DNA of 64,000 bases from Przewalskia tangutica (taxonomy: Eukaryota; Streptophyta; Magnoliopsida; Solanales; Solanaceae): positions 44,404,388-44,468,387 of the forward strand of contig CM056738.1 in the NCBI GenBank assembly GCA_029844215.1. The letters are read 5' to 3'. Made by a program: the position numbers and the translations under genes. Below, piece after piece: positions 45,780-56,127 of the stretch (position 1 is its first letter; each line of letters opens with the position of its first letter). The notes under the pieces are model-generated. The model saw nothing but the letters and a program-made list of their open reading frames with translations. It was not told where the DNA came from and did no database searches.

Positions 45780-46205
45780 ACGGGCAAGTATGAAGGCATA
45801 GCTACGGATCCACCTGCGTCATCAATCGATCGGCAAGTACGAAGAAGCACTACCAGAACTACCGTACCAATACTATATAATCAGTATCACGGTCGACGGT
45901 AAGACGATAGCCTCTACCGATCCACTACATCACGTCGGCGGGGCAAGTACGTAAGCTAACTACCAGATCCACTGCGCATCATGAAACTTCGCCTAAATCG
46001 AAAAAGCGTGTCACGGCGAAGATGGCGGGGCAAATCGATAGCCTCTACCGGATCCACCTGCATCACGTCACGGCGGGGCAAGTACGTAAGCTAACTACCG
46101 GATCCACCTGCGTCACGAACCGGCAAATAAAAAAAATCAGCCAACTACCGTGAACCGGCACTGCGAACGGCAAGTGCGAGGCTAGCTACGGATCCACCCG
46201 TGATC
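45780..46205. repeat. Imperfect tandem repeats in the solo LTR
   Basis: Units of roughly 50-70 bp carry GGCAAGTACG, AAGCTAACTACC and GGATCCACCTGCGTCA in order, with much decay between copies. Confidence 0.75.
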
Positions 46206-46589
46206 GCGAAACCTCGGAGATCTAGTCCATGGAATAACACTATCAACGAGAACGAACCTCATCACGGCGCGTACAGTGGACCATCCATCGAGTCAGTATG
46301 CCCAAAATGATCAAGAATAACATGACTGGCCCTCCATCGAGAGACGCGGTAGCATAAGGATACAATACTGGCACAACAAGGCTATCACAAGCAAACATAG
46401 GGAAGTTACTCACACTCAAGGTACTTTCATCTTATGCCAAAAATTCGGGTTTTAACCCCAAAGTACTACATACTTTAACTCTTTAAAAAGATCAATTTCT
46501 TTCACAAAGGTCACATGATACTAACACCCGTAGTATCAAAATAGAGTAACTATTATTTTAAGTAAACCAAAACAATTTTCATACCTTCT

Positions 46590-46670
46590 TTTTAACCCAA
46601 ATCAAGACAATACCATGCCTTCTTTTTAAACCAAATCAAGACAATACCATGCCTTCTTTTTAAACAAAAA
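46590..46670. repeat. 38-bp duplication in the solo LTR
   Basis: The string ACAATACCATGCCTTC with the following TTTTTAAACC tract occurs twice in succession. Confidence 0.8.
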
Positions 46671-47384
46671 CACTTCTCCTTTTTAAAGTCAAGTTACCAT
46701 TTTAAATCCAATAATAAAACCATTCTTTTGTTTTCATAAAGTCGTTATAACTAACTTCTCATAAAGCTATTATAACACTTTATGTTTTAAACCAACCAAG
46801 GACAACTACTCTCATTTCCACAATCAAGATAACTTTATTCTTTTAAAGACCAAGTACCCATTACTTCACGAATGAGGTTTCACAACTTTTTAACACAATT
46901 CAAGTTCTTAACATTTCATATCAAGTCACTTAACATTTAGAATCAAGTCAAGGACACAAAAAGGAAATCCAACTCCTTTCATACACGTGCGTCTACAACA
47001 CTATATATTTCACAAATAATCATGCTCAAGAGAATAGGAAGAATCACATACCTCTTCGGCTTAATCCACTAGCCAAATCGAGTATGCCGCGCGTAGAATA
47101 TCCACCTATAACAACCAAACCCGTCTATCAACGTCTAGATCTCTTCGTAGAATAATTCTAAGTATAGGGTCTCTTATTCTACGGAAAATCGGGCAGCACA
47201 TCCCCTGTTTTTACGTACTTTTCCACCTTTTTTAAGGCCCGATAACAGTAACCAACATGCCACATTTAAGGCGCAACAATTCAACAACTAAAGAAGGGGA
47301 TCACATGCCTAAACGGACGTGTTAAAAAATCTTCCCCTTAACAACAACAACATAAAAACCGAAATGGAACAAGTCCATAGTCCA

Positions 47385-47503
47385 TAGTCCAAAGTAAAGA
47401 CAATCCAATATAAATACAGTCCAATGTAAATACAGTTCAAAGTAAATACAGTCCAATGTAAATACAGTTCAAAGTAAATACAGTCCAATGTAAATACAGT
47501 CCA
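47385..47503. repeat. 16-bp alternating minisatellite
   Basis: CAGTCCAATGTAAATA alternates with CAGTTCAAAGTAAATA for about six units, forming an A-B higher-order pattern. Preceding sequence (47373-47398) contains shorter TCCATAG repeats. Confidence 0.92.
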
Positions 47504-49253
47504 TTAGTTGGTGTTCTTGGCCAACTACTACAATCAAACTTATCCAATTTTCGGCTAGCATGCCGGAATTACTTCTTTAATCTTCCAACTTATATTCCAA
47601 TCTTTATATAAGTTATAATTACTTTGTTATTACTGTTGACAGGTAATAGATACGTTTTTACCATTTTAATGGCTAACATGCCAATTTCCATTTCAACAAG
47701 CTCACAAGATCCAAATCTTTCCAAACTTCATTCCACATATCACATAATCATTTATATACTTCCAACATATATAATATCCAACTTCACAAGGAGGACAAAG
47801 TTCATTACCTCAAAAAGCCCAAAAATATCCAAGAACTTAAAGTCGCTCCTTAGCAAGTTTAGCTCCAAATCCTTACGTTCCAACCCGCTACAAGCAACCC
47901 GTAGAAGCTCATAACCAACTTCTCTTCAAGATCCAACTCCAAAAAGTGAAGAATACTTAGGTTCCAACTATGGCAACTTTCGGCCAAGGCACATCTTTTA
48001 GGCTAGGGGTGTGAAATCTTGTCCAACTCTTGGTTCACAATCTTCCTAACACCTTAAGGAAGAACACTTAAAAGTTTAAGAATTCTTGGACAAATTTAGG
48101 TCAAGAATCATAGCCATTGCCGAGAGCAACATGAAGGGAGTAGGGAGGATTTCAAGTCTTGAAAATGGTTAAGTGTGGAAGATTTCATCAACTAGTAGTG
48201 TATATATAAGACAACCAAGGGCTAGGATTAAAACATGTGTGTGGTTGAGATTGGGGACAAGTGTGTGTGGGTCCCACAAGCCACTTGTCCACACAAAATA
48301 TCTTGCAAGACTTGGCCAATTGTCTTGGCCACTTGTCCTCTTGATTTCGGCTAACATGGCCCACCTAGGGGTGACACGTGTCGCCTTCCTATTGGTCCAA
48401 AATATTTCATCTCCCGAAAATATCTATAATGGCCAAAATCTCGAAAATAATGTGGGCCCCACAAAACCGTAAATTTCTCCCGTGGGCCCCACGTGACCAA
48501 ATCTGAAAATAAAATTCCATAATTCTATTATATTCCCAGAAGTCCGAATACCAAATCTGGGAATCCAATTCCCATTAATAAACCTTTTCCTTCACAAAGT
48601 CCGGAAAATTTTCCGTCCGAAAATCAAATCTTTCTTCCTTTCCAATCTTAATGGCGTATTCTCGTACGTACGTCCTCACATACATACCCTGAAACTACGG
48701 GGTGTAACAGGATAGACTTGGTACCAGATACAAATCATGACCGAGACAAAGTAGCAGTTGAAGCAAGCTCGGATACGATTGAGCAAGTTGACGCCGAGTG
48801 AAGTTCTGAAAATACCCGACGTATATCCGATCTAGATATAGTGCCAACCGTTATACTTTAATCATTAAGAGGCCATTATTAGCATTTAAGTTGAGAGAGA
48901 TTCTCAGGTATCGATGCCCTGATTTCATAGCTATAAATGAAGTTCAACCTTCATGTTGCAAGGACATCCAATTTCACATTCTCTACTCAACTCTCATAAT
49001 CCTATAAGCTCTATACATTGTTATTATTTCTTTTTTTCTTATAACCAAAATTGTTCCATTGAGGATCATTACTAGCTTGGACCAAACTTGCTTAGAAAAT
49101 TCATCCGAGTTCAAGACAAGCCAGGCTAATTCTTTTGCTTATCATTTCTATTATTTATTTATTACTAATTATTCGTTATCTACTATAGAAAATCAGTCCA
49201 CGTATCTTTTAAACTACTGGCAAATTTAATTGTACCTTTTTGAGGTAAACACA

Positions 49254-49680
49254 TATCTAGACCGGAGTCACTCTTTCAACCTTGAGTAGATTCGGAGTGG
49301 CCCGAACGATCGTGCCTCAATCGCTTGTTATTGTTCTCCTCATCAGTGTTATCATCCTCATAGAACTCCACATCATCATGGATAATATACGATTTTCCAT
49401 TAAGATGGGCTCGACCCCTTATATGGACAAGAGTTTGCTCTGAGTCATTATCTCGGGGTTGTTCCTCTTTTTGGGGAACTCTAATGAAATCGGGTGGTAC
49501 TTACATATCTGTCCCATTATGAGGCGACAAGTCATCATTGATGTTTGCAGCGTCACCCTCCATATTTACGTTCAATAACAGTGGGCGTCAAACTGTTTAC
49601 CGACTAAAGCAAATTAGCATAGATTGATAATGGGTCAAATCAATACTGCAATTATCATGTCCCCATAGCGGGCGTCAAAT
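49254..49680 (-). pseudogene. Leader and gag start of a minus-strand gypsy element
   Basis: On the minus strand an ATG at 49563 begins MEGDAANINDDLSPHNGTDM, then a stop and a PPDFIRVPQKEEQPRDN-like acidic stretch. This is typical of a gypsy gag N-terminus but contains no conserved gag core. Upstream, bases 49661-49680 give a primer site of the TTGACGCCCGCTATGGGG type, and a second copy of the LTR end plus primer site (GTTTGACGCCCACTG) lies at about 49581-49604. Gag is cut at 49254, where the Tat LTR ends. Confidence 0.55.
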
Positions 49681-50315
49681 TGTTTACCCCTAAATTTGAG
49701 ACTTAGAAAGACAATTGAATTTTTTTAATAATTAAAATGACCAAACAATGATATTGTAAATGCTAATTTTCTAGATAATAATAGTAAAGTATAACATAAT
49801 ATATTAATAAGCAAAGTGTATAAGATTAGAGATTCTTATTCAAGTGTCGCCGGGGTTGTTGTCTGATAACGTCTTAGAGAAGTAACAGTGATGTGTACTG
49901 GAGAACATAAGAGTTCAACAATGGAGTAAACGTAATAGCCTTGGTGATAAAAAAATAAGATGAGGGGAGATGGATGCTTTTATAAACTAACCCTAAATAA
50001 CATAATCACTCTTTTATGGCTCTCTTAATGATCATTATTTGCACGTGTACGCTATTACACATTGGTCGATATTCTTCAAGAGTTAATACATGTTTCTTCG
50101 AAAACAGTTGCAGAGTGGACTTATCCTGATTGCCCTCAGACATATTTCTGGTGTTGCTTCTTCAGAGTTAGCCAAACTTGCATCGAGGTTCCGGATCCTT
50201 ACGGGATAAGATCTGACACCCTGGACGTGCTTACATGACTGTTGTTGTTGAGTCACACATATCATGTTACTGATCCACATGTGTCATCTACTAAATTGCC
50301 CATATTTCTCAAACA
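49681..50315 (-). mobile_element. 5' LTR of the minus-strand gypsy element
   Basis: Plus-strand ends are TGTTTACCCC and TTTCTCAAACA; on the minus strand TGTTTGAG...GGTAAACA. A TATA-like box (TTTATAAAAGC, minus strand) lies near 49980-49990. It directly adjoins the primer site. Confidence 0.65.
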
Positions 50316-50531
50316 GATTCGCCCCATACAGTGATGATTTCCTAATTTATTTCCATAGAGTTGAAGCCTATCAAGTCCGTAATGTGCAAATCCCGTAATA
50401 GAGCAGTGAGCTCAGTCTCGATTGAATTTGCGAGTAAAATAACACATTAACAACTTGATGCATGCCCATAAATGCAACCTTTGTTCTTTTTCTTGCCACC
50501 CTTGATCAACCCCAACTCCACCCCCAAAACC
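50316..50531. other. Short intergenic stretch
   Basis: About 215 bases between the gypsy LTR and the MITE upstream of the gene. I see no gene or repeat in it. Confidence 0.4.
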
Positions 50532-50534
50532 TTA

Positions 50535-51022
50535 AGGGGTAGTTTGGTAGCTGGTTAGGATTATGCATGTATTAGTATTAGTTATGCAGATATTAGTAAT
50601 GCAAGTATTAGTAATTCAGGTGTTAGTTATGCACATATTAGTTAGGAGGGTTTTAACTATGCATATATTAGTTTTTGAATGTTGATTTGTTATATTAAAA
50701 GTTAATAAATATTATATATTTTTTAAATTAAAATATTTATTTAAAATTAAGATTAATATATTTCTTTTATAAAATGTTATATTAAAATTTTATATAAAAT
50801 ATTTGTTTAGAAATGGAAAGGATTTAAGTGAAAAGTGATAAGGGTAATACTGTCATTTTAACTTTTTATTGATGTATTAGTTATTTCATCTTATATTTCC
50901 TATAAAATAATACTTAGATTCTTTTATAACTTATATATGCATTAGTCATGCGAGTTTCAAATTTACAAACCCAATATCGTACTATACATGAATAACTTAT
51001 TTTTTATCTAGCTACCAAACGG
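50535..51022. mobile_element. MITE-like element upstream of the gene
   Basis: Inverted ends are visible: GTTTGGTAGCTGG at about 50542-50554 and CTAGCTACCAAAC at about 51008-51020. The interior is AT-rich with short direct repeats of TATTAGTAATGCA. Flanking TTA at 50532-50534 and 51023-51025 suggests a Tourist/PIF type, but the outermost bases do not match well. It ends about 245 bp before the start codon of the gene. Confidence 0.6.
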
Positions 51023-51268
51023 TTATACAAAAAATTAATACATGTAAAAAGTGTCTCTTTACCTTCCCTTAATACTTCAAAATGAGAGAATTAGAACAAA
51101 CAGAGAAAAATTGGGACAGCTTTTCTTGTAGTTTGAGCCTTGAGGACAATATTGCAATTTTAGTTGTACTTGGTGAGACTTGGGAGGGACCAAAACGATA
51201 TTTGGCAAGCTACTGGTGTCTGAACTCAGAGTTAGGGTCTGTAATTCGGATCGTGCCGGCCGGTAACG

Positions 51269-54200
51269 ATGAGTTTGTCACTCATACAAGGCTACTCCTC
51301 GGCGGAGGAAGAAGAGCAAGAGCAAGAGCAAGAACCTCACTACGACGAAAACGACGACGTTCCACAGAATCGTTATAAACCCTTATTTGACCCTAACCCT
51401 TTTTCATCTTCCTCTCTTCCGTCCGCTCTTGACGCCTTTTCCGAGGTAAATTTCCCCAATTTACTTTTATTATCAATTTTGTTTTTGTTTTTATGAATTG
51501 GAGCAACAAAATGGTGAATCTAAGTGGATAGGGCAAAAAGGAAGCGCTATCTTTTTCTCATGTTATTATTATGTGAAGTGCAGTTTGAGACATTTATGTT
51601 TTGAAATTATTGGAGATTTCAGGGCCGCCGGAGTTTTTGAACAACAGTGTTGAAGAAGATGGAAAGGAGGTGGATGGACAACGACATGGTCGCCGTAAGT
51701 ACAGAAGAAACAAGAATGATTTACCAGCTGGTACTTTTCTAACTCCACTTCCTGCTGATTCTATATGATGGAATTTATTATATTGTTACAATTTCGCTCT
51801 TACTGTGAGCTCAGAATCAATATTTTGTTTCTGACAAAATACTTTTGCTATTAAACGAGCTTTGTATTTATCTAAAGAGCCATCGGTGTTAAGTTTTTTT
51901 TTTTTGGAATATTCATTTACAACCAATAAGTTTTGCACCAGGAGGTAAATTAGTCAAGACCCATGTTTTATTTTTCATGAGTGATCGATTTCTACTCTTA
52001 TTTTCTCTTTCCAACATTCAACATTAGAAGAAGATATAGCTTCAATATAAATTGACGGTTCATTATCGACAAGAAAAGTTTGAAAATTATCTCCCCTAGG
52101 CTTTTTGCTCCTTCTCAATTCCTCATTAGAGGTAATCTTATTATTTGTTTCAACAGGTGCATGAGAAATTTTATCAAACAGTGAAAAGGTTTCTTCAAGG
52201 ACTTCATCATTCTTTGTATCAATTATAGTACAATCAAACACATTACCCTTTGAAACAAGAAATCGATATGCAACACTATGTTCAACATAACCAATAAGCA
52301 TGCAATCAGATGTTTTAGAACCTATGACACTACATATGTCACTCTCTCGATTAAAGATATTGACACTTGTCACTTATGCATGGTTGACGTGTGTCGTATG
52401 TGCATGGTTGCCGTGTATCACCATTGCATATTAGCCACATGTCTTTATTGCATGTTGGCCACATGTCATCATGAGGGCATACTTGTCAGTTGTTACATCA
52501 TGTAGCTTGTCCCAATTTTAAGAGTAGCGCCCAATAACACATTAAAATAATTCTTCTGAAATAGAAAGTTTTACCAAAAATCCCCCACATATTTCAGAAG
52601 AATTTGTTGAAATCAAATAAAAGGATAGAAAAAGGATAAGACTTGTTGGATTTATATGATCAAAATGCAATGGGTATGGTGTCTTTTTGACTATGAACCA
52701 AACATAGACCGATAAATTTAACTTATAGAATTACTAATGAAATATTTGAGAGGAACATGAATTATGGTATCTTGTATAGTGGATTTCCTTTTACTTTAGA
52801 AGGGTATTGTGATGTAAACTGAATCTCCGATTCATATGAGACAAAATCCACTAGTGGCTATGTGTTCACCCTTGATGGTGGTGCAATATCATGAAAATCA
52901 GCTAAGCAAACAATCATTGATAGATCGAATATGGAGTCAGAGTTTGTATCTCTAGAGTTAGTTGGATTTGAGGCTGTGTGGCTAAGAAACTACTTAGCTA
53001 ATTTCCCTTAACCAAGGATTTATTGCCGTATGTGTCAATGCATTGTGATTGTTAAGCGACAATTGTTATTTCAAAGAATAAATGTTCTAACTGTAAAAGT
53101 AGACACATGAAATTTAGACATGATGTTGTTAAGCAACTGTTGGGAAATAGAATAATTTTTATTGACTATCTATGTGAAGTCAGAAGTGAATTTGACCGAT
53201 CCTCTGTCTAAACCCGTGGAAAGAAAATCAATTCTTCAAACCTCATAAGAATGGAGTTAAGAACGATTTGATGTCAATAGAGATTATGATCAATCTCAAG
53301 TAGGTTCATATGGGTAATAACAAGTCGATATTGACACGGAACACTAAAAGAGAGTTCTTAATTGCTAATAATTGAGACGATGAGTTATAACTCTTAATGG
53401 TTTCAGTCCTTAAGGATTGTGTATTTAAAACAGTATACTTGATGAATTCACCCATATGAGGGTGGAGTGAGGTCATTCCTATGAGATTTTGACCAAGTCA
53501 CTATAACTCTCATGAATAACTAGGGACTCGCATGGCCTATGGGCGCAAAACAACGTTGAACAACAAAATATGGGGGTCAAAATGTGATTGGTAAAATCTC
53601 TGACTTATAATTAGAATTATTGGTTCATAAAAATGTTATATTTCACCAATAATTTTAGTAAGTTAAATTTTATCGTTCTAAGTTTGGTCTGAAGTCAAAA
53701 AGACACCAAACTATAACATTTTGATCATACAAATCCAACAATTCTTATCCTTTATCTATCCTTTTATTTCAAAAAAATCTTTTGAAATATTTGAGAGATA
53801 GTTGGTAAAACTTTCTATTTCAAAAGAATTATTTTGATGTGTTATTGGGCGCTACTCTTAAATTGAACAAGTGTCAATGATATGAGAAGTACGCCCCATG
53901 ACGATATGTGGCCAACATGCAATGAAGACATGAGGCTAACATGCAATGGTGATACATGGCGGCCATGCACATGCGACATATGTCAACCATGCATAAATGA
54001 CAAGTGTCAATATCTTTGATTGAGAGAGTGACATGTGTCATGTCGCTGGACTTGTAGTGTGACACGTGTCATGTCGCTGGACTTGTAGTGTGACACGTGT
54101 CATGTCGCTGGACTTGTAGTGTGACACGTGTCATGTCGCTGGACTTGTAGTGTGACACGTGTCATGTCGCTGGACTTGTAGTGTGACACGTGTCATGTCG

Positions 54201-56085
54201 CTGGACTTGTCACACTACCAGACTCAAAGATGCTTTTTTATACACCTATATATACTTCATTTTGACTTCATCATTTCAACGGATCGCCAGAAGAGTTAGC
54301 CTAACCATCAGTCTATCATATCTATCCACTTTCCGACTTGCTGTTTTTGTTATTGAAATTTTGTTGTTCTGCATCCTCTTCCGTGGAAGTAGGCTTGTTT
54401 AATACTGGGGAAACATTTCACATTGTTGAAATTTTGGGGCTTGAACACTTCATCATTTTCCAGATTAATATTACTTGTGAAACTTTTGTTACAAAATTAA
54501 TGACTTGGTTCAGTAGTGCTCAGGAAGACTTATAAGGCATCTATTAGATGTTATACACCCAAAGCTCAACTCACTCTAGCAAAACTGAAAACCTGAATGT
54601 TCGTAGGCTAAGTCTTCTGGCAAAGCTAAGCCTGAATGTTCGTAGGCCAAGTCTTCTGGAAAAGCCAAGAATGTAATGTTATACCTAAATTATGTCCATT
54701 AGCTCTGAGGTTTAGAAACTTTTTATGATCCAACTATCTTCAAACATTTCAGTTAGCAGTTTAGAGCATTAAACAAAGTATATTTAAGCATCAATTGAGG
54801 AGGAAAAACCTAATAGGTATAGAGTTAATAGAGAAAGGGGAGAACCAGGAGAAACACTTTATTAGGAAAACTAGCCTTGTGAAGGGGCTTAGATGTCGTC
54901 GTTTAATGTTGTAGCCATAGCATAGGAAACCAATGTGAATGCAACTTAAATAGCTTACAAATACCAAAAAAGAAGATGGAGTATGATCCCAGGTTGCATT
55001 TGGTGGACTATCTGTAATTATGGCTTCACAACCTCTTTTGGTTTTAATACAAAATGTTATCTTACTAAAAAAATATGGTCTGGTTGAAGTATGTTTACCA
55101 TCCAATGTTTTTACTTTGCAGACTTCAAGTTTAATCCTCTAAAGTGAGAAGTAAATGCAAGAAAAAATGATATTTCTCCAACGGTGATATGCTGACAAGT
55201 CTTTTCCTTAAAATGAGGCATGTCAAATCTTTTGCAATAGGAAGCATCATTATGTGTATCAACTACCATCAATATATTTGTTCTTCTTTGTGTAGTTATC
55301 TTTTTGACAATGGAGGAGAATCTTTAATGGTCACGGTTTGTACATTTCCTTTTTTTTAATCTTTCACCTTTATAGGTGCTGTAGTGGAGTCAAAGGCTCA
55401 GTTAGTAGGGATCCATGAGAGAGTGAGAAGCGATGTTGGTGGGGGCATCCCAAAGACAGTCAATGGGAAAGCAAATGCCTCTGTTGGCACTGTACAAGGA
55501 GGCAAACCTATGGCAACTGCGAGCTATCCTGGTGCAGAAGATGCAGCAGAGCTTCTGAGGTATGGATTATCATTTCAATGGAGCGGTCTATTACTATTAA
55601 CAGATTCTCAACTTTGAAAGTTGGATTAATATTAACATTATTGTAAATTGGATGCTAGGATTAGTTATTTTAGTTGCAGTTTGATTTTTCATATATGCTT
55701 GGTATTTTTTATTTCCGTAACTTGTGTTATTCACTTTGGTAAATTGTGCGCTTCACCTCTCTGTTGCGCTTCAAGCCCCTTGGACCTGGTCTCTTAATTG
55801 TGTTTTTCACTTCTAAAAATGCTGGATGAGACAATTATTGTTTCAAAATGTCGTATAATATTTGAAATACTTGGCACCGAAGGATGTGGCCTAGTGGTCA
55901 ATGAAATGGGTTAAGAACAATGAGGTATCAGGTTCAAATCGTAACTGAGGCAAAATCACGAAGTGATTTCTTCCCATCTGTCTCTTGGTGGACAAAGTTA
56001 CCTGGTACTTGTGCTAGTGGGAGATGGTAGGTAGCCCCTGGAATTAGTTGAGGTGCGCGCAAGCTTACCGGGCACCACGGTTATG

Positions 56086-56127
<42 letters not shown>

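Larger units (their letters stand above)
45072..48709 (+). mobile_element. Solo LTR of the TGTCACGACC family, 3638 bp
   Basis: Begins TGTCACGACCCGACC, ends ACGGGGTGTAACA, flanked by GGATA at 45067-45071 and 48710-48714. It shares with the copy at 18794-21429 the block at 45285-45485 (GACGGGACAGGGCCCCGCC and CCTGCGGCATGAACGCAGCC). It is 1 kb longer and contains its own tandem arrays at about 45780-46200 and 47385-47503. I do not see the GC-rich palindrome module in it. Confidence 0.92.
44994..49253 (+). mobile_element. 3' LTR of the Tat element, split by a solo LTR
   Basis: Starts TGTGGGGACTATATG and ends GAGGTAAACACA, giving TGTG...CACA. Without the insertion at 45072-48709 and one copy of GGATA the LTR is about 617 bp. 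A TATA-like box (GCTATAAATGAAG) lies near 48933, consistent with plus-strand orientation. No matching target duplication for the LTR ends is visible. Confidence 0.6.
51731..55375 (+). other. Intron 2 of the gene, carrying copia debris
   Basis: This 3.6 kb intron contains an integrase-linker fragment, two inverted arms, an RNase H fragment and a tandem array (51940 to about 54540). Between 54540 and 55375 lies unremarkable AT-rich sequence with one 38-bp direct repeat around CCTGAATGTTCGTAGGC (54592 and 54631). The exon-intron borders are intact. Confidence 0.7.

Noticed and set aside
55871..56086. tRNA gene
   Set aside because: A- and B-boxes are present but no cloverleaf or anticodon arm is complete, and the 3' part is SINE-like.
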